Origin: Gemmatimonadota bacterium | GTDB lineage: Bacteria > Gemmatimonadota > Gemmatimonadetes > Longimicrobiales > Gaopeijiaceae | Reading direction: 5' to 3' | Assembly: GCA_009692205.1 (NCBI GenBank) | Contig: SHZR01000010.1 | Span: 1 to 64,000 of the forward strand | DNA: 64,000 nt | In this document: one piece after another, positions 33,997 to 41,696 of the stretch | Position numbering within the stretch: position 1 is the first letter of the stretch | How the letters are laid out: the number at the start of each line of letters is the position of its first letter | The notes under the pieces: model-generated | Told to the model about the DNA's origin: nothing | Databases searched by the model: none | What the model saw: only the letters and a program-made list of their open reading frames with translations | Position numbers and translations under genes: made by a program

Positions 33997-34838
33997 GCGG
34001 CCTTTCCGCGGCCGACGTGGCCGAACTCATGCTCGCGACCGCAGAGTCCGGCGGGTCCGCCGCCGCGGTGGTGATCGTCGGATCGTCGAAGGACGGCGTG
34101 ACCGGACGCCGGGTGGCCGTCACCCGAGCGGGCGCCAACCGGGAGGGTCTCCACGGCGGTCTTGGCTCCCCCGCGCTCGACGCCGCGGGCGTAGACCTGA
34201 TGCGACAGGCACTCGATGCTACACGCAGCCGGGACGGCCTCCGCGAGGTACGGTTGGACGGCGAGAGGTTCGAGCTCTACCTCGAGGTGCGTCGTCCCGT
34301 TCAGGAGCTCATCGTCGTGGGCGCCGGACACATCGCGCAGCCCATGGCGCACGTCGGCTCGCTGCTCGGGTTCAAGGTCACCGTGCTCGACGACCGCCCC
34401 GACTTCGCCACGCGCGAGCGCTTCCCGGACGCCGACCGCCTCGTCCGCGCGGACTTCTCCGACCCGTTCGCGGACATTCCCCTGCACGAGCGCTCGCACA
34501 TCCTGCTCGTAACGCGGGGCCACAAGTACGACTACGACTGCCTCATCCGAGCCCTGCGCACGGATCCGCCACCGGCCTACATCGGTATGATCGGAAGTCG
34601 TAGGCGCGTGCGGGCCACGTTCGTGCAGCTCATCGACGAAGGTTTCTCGATGGATCTCATCGAGCGGATTCACGCGCCAGTGGGCCTCGACATCGGCGCG
34701 GAGACCCCCGAAGAGATCGCCGTGGCCGTGGCCGCCGAGCTCGTCATGATTCAGCGAGGCGGAACGGGTCTACCCCTGAAGGGGGTGGAGCGCATCGCGG
34801 AGCGCTTCTTCAGCCAGACGTCGGAGGACGAGAAGTGA
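33993..34838 (+). CDS. xdhC: XdhC-family maturation factor, Rossmann-domain protein
   Basis: The 281-residue protein holds the C-terminal XdhC Rossmann domain: LIVVGAGHIAQPMAHVGSLLGFKVTVLDDR (about residues 109-138), then YIGMIGSRRRV and HAPVGLDIGAETPEEIAVAVAAELV. XdhC binds the molybdenum cofactor and inserts its sulfido form into xanthine-dehydrogenase-family enzymes. ATGA overlaps flank it on the left and GTGA on the right. The N-terminal XdhC/CoxI domain is encoded by the next gene. Confidence 0.9.
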   Translation: MSGLSAADVAELMLATAESGGSAAAVVIVGSSKDGVTGRRVAVTRAGANREGLHGGLGSPALDAAGVDLMRQALDATRSRDGLREVRLDGERFELYLEVRRPVQELIVVGAGHIAQPMAHVGSLLGFKVTVLDDRPDFATRERFPDADRLVRADFSDPFADIPLHERSHILLVTRGHKYDYDCLIRALRTDPPPAYIGMIGSRRRVRATFVQLIDEGFSMDLIERIHAPVGLDIGAETPEEIAVAVAAELVMIQRGGTGLPLKGVERIAERFFSQTSEDEK

Positions 34839-35188
34839 CGCGGGAAGACGACCGAACACTGACGGAAGCGCTCGCGGAAGCCCGAGACGCCGGCCGCCGC
34901 TGTGTCCTCGCCACGATCGTCGAGACCAAGGGCTCGACGCCTCGCAAGGTCGGGGCGCGCATGCTCGTGGACCCGACGCGTGGGCTCGTGGGCACGGTGG
35001 GTGGCGGCTGCGGTGAGGCCGAAGTGATCGAGTCGGCACACCGGGTGCTGGCCTCCGGGATCCCCGAGCGGGTGCGGGTCGACCTGACGGACGACCTCCT
35101 CTCGTGGAGCCCGGCCGTGTGCGGCGGCATCATGGACGTGTTCGTGGAGCCGGTGTCGCCAACGGCGGCAACCGAAGACCGGAAGTGA
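34835..35188 (+). CDS. XdhC/CoxI N-terminal domain protein
   Basis: The 117-residue protein corresponds to the separate XdhC_CoxI domain: ATIVETKGSTPRKVGARMLV, GTVGGGCGEAEVI and AVCGGIMDVFVEP. It probably works with the preceding Rossmann-domain protein as a split XdhC. GTG 34835 overlaps that gene as GTGA. Confidence 0.88.
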   Translation: MTREDDRTLTEALAEARDAGRRCVLATIVETKGSTPRKVGARMLVDPTRGLVGTVGGGCGEAEVIESAHRVLASGIPERVRVDLTDDLLSWSPAVCGGIMDVFVEPVSPTAATEDRK

Positions 35189-35724
35189 GCGCGACGCGAC
35201 GCGTCCGCATCCACTACCAGCGCCTTCCCGACAACGAGCAGGTCTTCGACCAGCGAGTCGTGCTCGACCGAGACGACGTGATCGTGACCGTCACCGATCC
35301 GGGCGCCATCAAGGCGCCTGTCCTCGTCGGCGGGCGAGCCGTGCTCGAGCCCGGTTCGCGCGCCGTCTGGTTCACGTTCCCTGGGCTCTGGCACGACGCC
35401 GGCCGGTTCCATCTCGCCGACGGCGCGTTCACCGGCATCTACGCGAACATCCTCACGCCGCCGCGCATCGAGGGGAGCGTCTGGCACACGACCGATCTCT
35501 TCCTCGACGTTTGGCTACCCGCGAACGGCTCGGTCACGCTGCTCGATGAAGACGAGCTCGCAGAAGCGCTGACGCACGCCCACATCGACCACGAACTGGC
35601 TGGTCGCGCTCGAAACGAGGCCGACCGCTTGCTGGATCTCGCCGCGGCGGGGAGTTGGCCGCCGCCGATCGTGAGCGAGTGGACGCTGGAGCGAATCGTG
35701 GCCGACGAAGATCGTCCGAGCTGA
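35185..35724 (+). CDS. DUF402 domain protein
   Basis: The 179-residue protein shows the DUF402 pattern (RVRIHYQRLP, WFTFPGLWHDAGRF, FTGIYANILTPPRIEGSVWHTTDLFLDVWL). Some relatives hydrolyse nucleoside di- or triphosphates. GTG 35185 overlaps the previous stop as GTGA, which also excludes the longer in-frame reading from 35104. Its link to molybdenum-cofactor genes may be only transcriptional. Confidence 0.85.
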   Translation: MSATRRVRIHYQRLPDNEQVFDQRVVLDRDDVIVTVTDPGAIKAPVLVGGRAVLEPGSRAVWFTFPGLWHDAGRFHLADGAFTGIYANILTPPRIEGSVWHTTDLFLDVWLPANGSVTLLDEDELAEALTHAHIDHELAGRARNEADRLLDLAAAGSWPPPIVSEWTLERIVADEDRPS

Positions 35725-35752
35725 GGGTCGGCCCGGACGAAGCTGCGTCGAG

Positions 35753-35953
35753 CTAGGCGCCGTCCAGGACGAAGGCCGCGCAGAGCTTGCTCGCGTCCAC
35801 GTGCACGCGCTTCAGCACCGCCGGGTCCTCGCGCAGGCAATCGACGAGCCTCTCGTTCGCGCGGAGAGACGCAAGCGGGATCTCGACTTCCTCGCGGTGG
35901 AAGGCTCCGTGCTCCGCGAACACGAGCTGCACCTTCACGGTCGCGGAGCTCAC
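35753..35953 (-). CDS. Small unidentified protein coupled to the VKOR gene
   Basis: The 66-residue product begins VSSATVKVQLVFAEHG and is charged and soluble, with one Cys in DCLRED and one in KLCAAF. GTG 35953 overlaps the VKOR stop as GTGA. The coupling and codon composition support a real gene. No family is recognised. Confidence 0.6.
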   Translation of the reverse strand: MSSATVKVQLVFAEHGAFHREEVEIPLASLRANERLVDCLREDPAVLKRVHVDASKLCAAFVLDGA

Positions 35954-36393
35954 GTGCCTCGCGCGCGCAGCCGCCCGATCTCGGGCAGCGTCGCGAAGAA
36001 GATCAGCGTGATGATGATGGCGGACGCCACGCAGTACTGGCACCAGGCCTCGATCACGGCGGCCTCCAGGTAGGTCAGGTAGGCCGAGAAGGCCACGCCG
36101 AGTGCAGAGCCCCCCAGCAAGAGCGCCGAGATCGCGCGCGACTCCCGCAGCCGCGGTTGGAGCCCCGCGAGCGAGAGCACGAACAGCGCGACATATCCGC
36201 CGACGCCGATCGCCGACACGGGCACCGGCCCGATCTTCGCGTAGACGCTCGACTGGACCGTCGCGCAATCACCCACGCCGCACACGATCGGCCCCGTGAG
36301 CCCGGCGTTGTGCGCCCACAGGTACAGCGCGACGAAGAAACCGACCAGCGAGAGGACGCTCACCAACATGCGGCTGAGAGGCGGTGGCAGCAT
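35950..36393 (-). CDS. Vitamin K epoxide reductase (VKOR) family protein
   Basis: The 147-residue membrane protein has four or five helices. Loop cysteines C38 and C43 and the redox pair WCQYC (C118, C121) match bacterial VKOR homologues. In bacteria without DsbB, VKOR passes electrons from a DsbA-like oxidase to quinones. The DsbA-like gene lies 21 nt upstream, which fits that partnership. Confidence 0.9.
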   Translation of the reverse strand: MLPPPLSRMLVSVLSLVGFFVALYLWAHNAGLTGPIVCGVGDCATVQSSVYAKIGPVPVSAIGVGGYVALFVLSLAGLQPRLRESRAISALLLGGSALGVAFSAYLTYLEAAVIEAWCQYCVASAIIITLIFFATLPEIGRLRARGT

Positions 36394-36414
36394 GGTTTCG
36401 GAGCCCGACAGATG

Positions 36415-37152
36415 CTACGCGCCCGGGGTGGGCGCGATGGCCTCTTCGAGGTACTGCTGGAGGGTCGGCCAATCGAAGTTGCTCATGTTCCGGACGGCGC
36501 CGCCCTGCTCGACGAGAACCGTGGGAGTCCCGCGCACTCCGAGCTGCAGCCCGAGCTCCATGTTCGCGGTCACCACGTCGGCGTGCTGGTCGCTTTCGAG
36601 GCACGACCGGAACGTGCCTCCGTCCAGCGCGAGCTCCTCGGAGTATTCCACGAACGTGCCCACCGCATTCGGCAGGGTCGCCCACCGAGCCTGGTTCCGG
36701 AACAGGAGATCGTGGTATTCCCAGTATTTGCCCTGATCCGCGGCGCACCGCGAAGCCCTGGCTGCCAGGAAGGCGTGCGGGTGGATTTCGATGATAGGCC
36801 AGTCGTAATAGACGAACTTGACGTTGCCCGACTCGAGGTACGTGAGCTCTAGCTGGGGCTTCACCTGCGTGGCGAACGCCTGACACCCCGGGCACTGGAA
36901 GTCGCCGAACTCGATGACCGTGATGGGGGCGTTCTCGTCGCCCTTCGTGTTGCCCTGGGCCAACTCGACCAGACGGTTGACGTCGTCCAGACCCTCGACG
37001 GTGACCGGCGCCGAGACCGCACCGCCGCCGCCGCCCACGGAGTACCCGACCGCACCGATGCCAATGACGGCCACGACGCCGAGCACGATGTACAGCTTCT
37101 TCATATCCGTGCCGCCCTCGCGGGACTGCCGGCGCTCTTCACTTCTGGACAC
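36415..37152 (-). CDS. DsbA-like thiol oxidoreductase, membrane-anchored
   Basis: The 245-residue protein has one N-terminal helix (about residues 18-40), a Gly linker, and a thioredoxin fold with active site FQCPGC (C87, C90) and the cis-Pro segment GVRGTPTVLVE. It resembles DsbA/BdbD oxidases that pair with VKOR. GTG 37152 has AAGGAG 6 nt upstream. ATG 37104, which begins the helix directly, is a weaker alternative. Confidence 0.88.
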   Translation of the reverse strand: MSRSEERRQSREGGTDMKKLYIVLGVVAVIGIGAVGYSVGGGGGAVSAPVTVEGLDDVNRLVELAQGNTKGDENAPITVIEFGDFQCPGCQAFATQVKPQLELTYLESGNVKFVYYDWPIIEIHPHAFLAARASRCAADQGKYWEYHDLLFRNQARWATLPNAVGTFVEYSEELALDGGTFRSCLESDQHADVVTANMELGLQLGVRGTPTVLVEQGGAVRNMSNFDWPTLQQYLEEAIAPTPGA

Positions 37153-37287
37153 GTTGGGCTCCTTCGGACTGTTCCGACCTTGGGTCTGCCTTCGAGGCGC
37201 CAGCCTGCGCCAGGCGCTTCCGGCCGCCGTATGAGGACGCCCGGGAGGCTCAAGATGTTCCGCCGCCCCCCGGCGATCAAGCTGGGG

Positions 37288-37983
37288 TCAGGCGCGGGGG
37301 CCGTCCGTCAGCAGCGCCACGACCTGCTCCGTCGAGGAGAAGTCCGCGAGCACGTGGTCCGCGCCCGCGGCCTGGAGGTCCTGCGTGCTGAACTGTCCCG
37401 TGGCGACGGCGAGGGTGCGCATCCGCCCGGCTCGTCCGCACGCCACATCACGCGGCGTGTCGCCCACGACGATCGCGTGCTCGGGGCCCAGCGATGGACC
37501 CCAGTGGGCCCGGGCGCGGCCGAGCGCGATGGCCGGAAGCTCGTCGCGCTCCTCGTGATCGGAGCCGTAGCCACCGATCCCGAAGTGGCTCCACAACCCC
37601 GCCGAGCCGAGCTTGAGCTTCGCGCCACCCGCGATGTTCCCCGTGACCAGGCCGAGCGCGATTCCGTCCACCTCGGCGAGCCCATCGAGCAGCGCGCGAA
37701 CGCCGGGGAGCACCCTCACGGGCTGGCTCCCGAGCGCCGGCTCGAGGTGGCCCAGGTACCGCTCCCACAGCTCGGGCATCCCCTCGTCGATCGCGGCATG
37801 GGCGAGCCCCGCGCGGCTCAAGAGCTCCCGCGCGATCTGCGGATCCGTCTTGCCGGCGAAACTGATGCTGGCGGGGTCCCCGGCCGTGCCATACGTCTCC
37901 GTCATCGCCGTGACGAACGCGGTCTTCGCGGGCCCGCCCGAGACGAGCGTGCCGTCGATGTCGAACAGAATCAGGCGCCGCAC
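37288..37983 (-). CDS. HAD-superfamily phosphatase (phosphoglycolate-phosphatase-like)
   Basis: The 231-residue protein has HAD motif I FDIDGTLV (nucleophile Asp near residue 8), motif II LVTGN, and motif IV VVGDTPRDVACG. The cap-domain size fits Gph-like enzymes. The substrate is not certain. GTG 37983 starts 8 nt after the dehydratase stop, so it is likely the end of the gyrA-dehydratase-HAD transcript. Confidence 0.87.
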   Translation of the reverse strand: MRRLILFDIDGTLVSGGPAKTAFVTAMTETYGTAGDPASISFAGKTDPQIARELLSRAGLAHAAIDEGMPELWERYLGHLEPALGSQPVRVLPGVRALLDGLAEVDGIALGLVTGNIAGGAKLKLGSAGLWSHFGIGGYGSDHEERDELPAIALGRARAHWGPSLGPEHAIVVGDTPRDVACGRAGRMRTLAVATGQFSTQDLQAAGADHVLADFSSTEQVVALLTDGPRA

Positions 37984-37990
37984 GGTGGCC

Positions 37991-38965
37991 TCAGACGAGC
38001 TGAGGCAGGAACGAAGGGTCGAGATTGCCGCCGCTCACGACCACGGCGACGCGCCCGCCATTCACCTGGAGCCTGCCCGAGAGGAGCGCCGCGGTAGCCG
38101 CCGCGCCGCTGAACTCGACGATCGCTTTCTGTCGCTCGATGAGCAGGCTGGTCGCCGCGCGAATCGCCGCATCGGTCACCGTCACGACGTCGTCCACGAG
38201 CTCGCGCGCGTGCTCGAACGTGAGCTGACTGACGATCGAGGGTGCGAGACCGTCGGCGATGGTGTCCACGCTGCCGAGCAGCGCGGGGGAGCCGTTGTCG
38301 AGTGCGCGCCTCATCGAGGCGGCTCCCTCGGGCTCCACGCCGATGACCTTCGCGGTCGGCTGCATGCGCTTCACCGCGGCGGCCACCCCGCTGAGCAAGC
38401 CGCCGCCGCCGACCGGCACGAGGACGAAGTCCACGTCCGGCCACTCGCGCGCGACTTCGAGGCCCACGGTGCCCGCCCCGGCGATGATGTGCCGGTGGTC
38501 GAACGGCGGCACGACGATGAGGCGTTCCTTCTTGGCGATCTCCTCGGCGCGCGCGCGCCTCTCGATGGAGGTCGTGCCCTCGAAGATCACCTCTGCGCCG
38601 AATCGCTCGCAGCCGTCGCGTTTTACCTTAGGCGCCGTGGTCGGCATGACCACCACCACCCGGATGCCGCGCAACTTGCCCGCCAGAGCGACCGCCTGGC
38701 CGTGGTTCCCGGAGGAATAGGTGATGACGCCGCGCGCGACCTGGTCGTCCGAGAGCTGCGAGACGAAGTTGTGCGCGCCGCGGATCTTGAAGGAGCCCGC
38801 GCGCTGGAGGCTCTCGAACTTCAGCCGCACGGGCGCGTCCACCGCCTCGGACACCGCGTCGGACTGAATCAGCGGAGTCGGAACCGCGATCCCGACGAGG
38901 CGACGCGCGGCCGCCTCGACCTCCGTGAGCCCTACCAGCCCTTCGCCGTGCAACACCTGGCTCAC
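37991..38965 (-). CDS. PLP-dependent threonine/serine dehydratase family enzyme
   Basis: The 324-residue fold-type II PLP enzyme has its lysine in [31 protein letters not shown], and a C-terminal VVVSGGNLD. It is the short form without the ACT regulatory domain, so it may be a catabolic threonine dehydratase or a serine racemase/dehydratase. GTG 38965 overlaps the gyrA stop as GTGA. Confidence 0.87.
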   Translation of the reverse strand: MSQVLHGEGLVGLTEVEAAARRLVGIAVPTPLIQSDAVSEAVDAPVRLKFESLQRAGSFKIRGAHNFVSQLSDDQVARGVITYSSGNHGQAVALAGKLRGIRVVVVMPTTAPKVKRDGCERFGAEVIFEGTTSIERRARAEEIAKKERLIVVPPFDHRHIIAGAGTVGLEVAREWPDVDFVLVPVGGGGLLSGVAAAVKRMQPTAKVIGVEPEGAASMRRALDNGSPALLGSVDTIADGLAPSIVSQLTFEHARELVDDVVTVTDAAIRAATSLLIERQKAIVEFSGAAATAALLSGRLQVNGGRVAVVVSGGNLDPSFLPQLV

Positions 38966-41469
38966 TCGGTCTCCGCTTCGGCGCCTTCGGGGCCAACCTC
39001 CACGCCGTCCTGGCCGACGTCCTCGTCGGTCACCACGCGCGCCACGTCGACCACCGTGTCACCCTCGTCGAGGTTGACCAGCTTGACGCCCTGCGTCGCG
39101 CGGCCGATCAGCGAGATCTCCGCAACTCGTTGCCGGTTCACCACGCCCTGGCGCGTGACCACCATGAGCTGCTCATCCTCGGTGACGGCCTTCACAGCCA
39201 CGACCTGCCCGGTCTTCTCGGTGGTCTTGAGGTTGATCACCCCGGAGCCGCCGCGCTTCTGGAAGCGGTATGCGTCCACCTCGGTGCGCTTGCCGAGTCC
39301 CCTCTCGGACACGACGAGCAGCGTCGAACCCGGCCGGACCACGACCATCCCGATCACCACGTCCTTGTCGCGCAGGCGCAGCCCTCTCACGCCCTCGGAG
39401 ACGCGCCCCGTCGTGCGCACGTCGGACTCGTGGAAGCGGATCGCCATCCCGCCTCGACTGGCGAGGATGATCTCGTCCTCGCCCGACGTGACCTGGACGT
39501 CGATCAACTCGTCGTCGTCCCGCACGTTGATCGCGTTCAGTCCCACATTGCGGATGTTGCCGTACGCGGACAGCACGGTCTTCTTGACCACGCCGAGACG
39601 CGTCCCGAACAGGAGGTACTGGTCGTCCCTGAATTCTCTCACCGGAACAACCGCGGCGATCTTCTCGTCCTCGGACACGTTGAGGAGGTTCACGATCGGC
39701 TTGCCCTTCGACGTCCGGCCACCCACTGGGATCTCCCAGACCTTCTTCCAGTAGCACTGGCCCCGACGCGTGAAGATCATCAGGTAATCGTGGGTCGATG
39801 CCACGAACATGTGCTCGACCCAGTCCTCTTCCTTGGTCTCCATCCCGCGCAGGCCGCGCCCGCCCCGCCGTTGGGCGCGGTACGTGCCGACCGGAAGGCG
39901 CTTCACGTAGCCCTGGTGGGACACGGTGACGACCATGTCCTCCTCGACGATCAGGTCCTCGACATCGAACGACCCGATCGCCCCGGTGATCTCGGTACGG
40001 CGCTCGTCGCCGTACTTCTCCGCGATCTCCCTGAGCTCGTCCTTGAGGATGCCCATGCGGACCTCCGCGGAACCGAGGATCCGGCGCAGCTCCTGAATCT
40101 GCGCGCGAACCTCCGCGAGCTCCTCCTCGAGCTTCTCGATCTCGAGCCCGGTGAGCCGCGCGAGCCGCATGTCCAGGATCGCCTTCGCCTGGCGCTCGGA
40201 GAGCGCGAACTGCTCCTGCAGGGTTCGCGACGCGGTCTCCACGTCCTCGGATCCGCGGATGACCTTGATGACCTCGTCGATGTTGTCGACGGCGATCTTC
40301 AGGCCCTCGAGGATGTGCTCGCGCTCCAGCGCCTTCGTGAGGTCGAACTGGCTCCGCCGCACGATCACGACGAGGCGGTGATCGATGAAGTGCCCGAGCA
40401 TCTCGCGCAGCGACATGATCTTCGGCTGCCCGTCTACGAGCGCCAACAGGATCGTGCCGAACGTCGACTGCATCTGCGTGTGCCGGTACAGCTGGTTCAG
40501 CACGACGTGGGGCACGGCCTCGCGCTTGAGCTCGATCACGATGCGCATGCCGTCGCGATCCGACTCGTCACGCAGATCGCGGATGTCAGGGATCTTCTTG
40601 TCGCGGGCGAGCTGGGCGATCTGCTCGATGAGACGCGACTTGTTCACCATGAACGGGATCTCATTGACGACGATCCGCTCGTGGTGGACGTCCACCGGCT
40701 CGATCAGAGCGCGCGCCCTCATGATGACGCGGCCGCGTCCTGTTCGGTACGCGTCGTGCACGCCTTCCAAGCCGCAGACGAATCCGCCGGTCGGGAAGTC
40801 GGGACCGCGCACGATCGACTCCAGCTCGTCCTGCGGAAGATCCCGGTTGTCGATCAACGCGACTGTGGCGTCGACGATCTCGCGCAGGTTGTGCGGCGGA
40901 ATATTCGTCGCCATGCCGACCGCGATGCCCGACGAGCCGTTGATGAGAAGGTTCGGCGCCATCGACGGCAGGACGGTGGGTTCGTTGCGGCTCCCGTCGA
41001 AGTTCGGCGAGAACGCGACGGTCCCCTTGTCGATATCCGAGAGGAGCTCCATCGCGACGTTCGTCAGGCGAGCCTCGGTATACCGATAGGCCGCCGGCGG
41101 ATCGCCGTCCACCGAGCCGAAGTTCCCTTGCCCGTCCACGAGCGGATAGCGCAGAGAGAAGGTCTGCACCATGCGCACCATCGAGTCGTACACGGCGATG
41201 TCGCCGTGGGGGTGGTACTTACCGAGCACGTCGCCGACCACGGTCGCGCTCTTCCTATAGGCTCGACCGGGGCTGAGGCCGGCTTCCATCATCGCATAGA
41301 GAATGCGGCGATGCACCGGCTTGAGCCCGTCGCGCACGTCGGGCAGCGCACGCTGCACGATCACGCTCATCGAGTAGTCGATGAACGATTCCCGCATCTC
41401 GTCTTCGAGGAGACGGGCTAGAATCTTTTGACCGGTGCCGCCGCCAGGGAGCCCGCGCTCGTCACTCAT
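38962..41469 (-). CDS. gyrA: DNA gyrase subunit A
   Basis: The 835-residue subunit cuts and rejoins DNA during supercoiling. The catalytic tyrosine is Y130 ([10 protein letters not shown]). The GyrA box QRRGGRG is present near residue 525, so this is gyrase rather than ParC. In the quinolone-binding region the sequence is [10 protein letters not shown]: Ile91 stands where E. coli has Ser83, and the equivalent of Asp87 is kept. ATG 41469 has AAGGA about 8 nt upstream. gyrB is not in the window. Confidence 0.95.
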   Translation of the reverse strand: MSDERGLPGGGTGQKILARLLEDEMRESFIDYSMSVIVQRALPDVRDGLKPVHRRILYAMMEAGLSPGRAYRKSATVVGDVLGKYHPHGDIAVYDSMVRMVQTFSLRYPLVDGQGNFGSVDGDPPAAYRYTEARLTNVAMELLSDIDKGTVAFSPNFDGSRNEPTVLPSMAPNLLINGSSGIAVGMATNIPPHNLREIVDATVALIDNRDLPQDELESIVRGPDFPTGGFVCGLEGVHDAYRTGRGRVIMRARALIEPVDVHHERIVVNEIPFMVNKSRLIEQIAQLARDKKIPDIRDLRDESDRDGMRIVIELKREAVPHVVLNQLYRHTQMQSTFGTILLALVDGQPKIMSLREMLGHFIDHRLVVIVRRSQFDLTKALEREHILEGLKIAVDNIDEVIKVIRGSEDVETASRTLQEQFALSERQAKAILDMRLARLTGLEIEKLEEELAEVRAQIQELRRILGSAEVRMGILKDELREIAEKYGDERRTEITGAIGSFDVEDLIVEEDMVVTVSHQGYVKRLPVGTYRAQRRGGRGLRGMETKEEDWVEHMFVASTHDYLMIFTRRGQCYWKKVWEIPVGGRTSKGKPIVNLLNVSEDEKIAAVVPVREFRDDQYLLFGTRLGVVKKTVLSAYGNIRNVGLNAINVRDDDELIDVQVTSGEDEIILASRGGMAIRFHESDVRTTGRVSEGVRGLRLRDKDVVIGMVVVRPGSTLLVVSERGLGKRTEVDAYRFQKRGGSGVINLKTTEKTGQVVAVKAVTEDEQLMVVTRQGVVNRQRVAEISLIGRATQGVKLVNLDEGDTVVDVARVVTDEDVGQDGVEVGPEGAEAETE

Positions 41470-41659
41470 TCATGCATTCCTTGATGTCGTGACAGGGAGC
41501 CCGGCCACGCGGTGCCGACCCTGGCACCGAACGGGGCCGCCCTCGGGCCCGCGAAACTGAGGAAATCCAGCCGCCGCGACGGAAGCGCACGGCACGTTCG
41601 CGAGGGGCTTTCGGGCACCGGAAAAAGTAACCCGATCCGGCATCCGGAGTAACCCCCGG

Positions 41660-41683
41660 AAAGCCGCTTGGCACAACGGCTTT
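41660..41683 (-). terminator. Short hairpin after uvrA
   Basis: AAAGCCG (41660-41666) and CGGCTTT (41677-41683) flank a 10-nt loop just past the uvrA stop. The stem is short and only three Ts follow, so it is a weak terminator candidate. The remaining 190 bp up to gyrA must hold the gyrA promoter, which is not recognisable by eye. Confidence 0.4.
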
Positions 41684-41696
41684 CAGGCGATGGAGA

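Noticed and set aside
39130-41421. Plus-strand open frame of 763 codons opposite gyrA
   Set aside because: The product is His/Asp/Val-rich, as expected from antisense of a GC-rich gene; gyrA on the other strand is certain.
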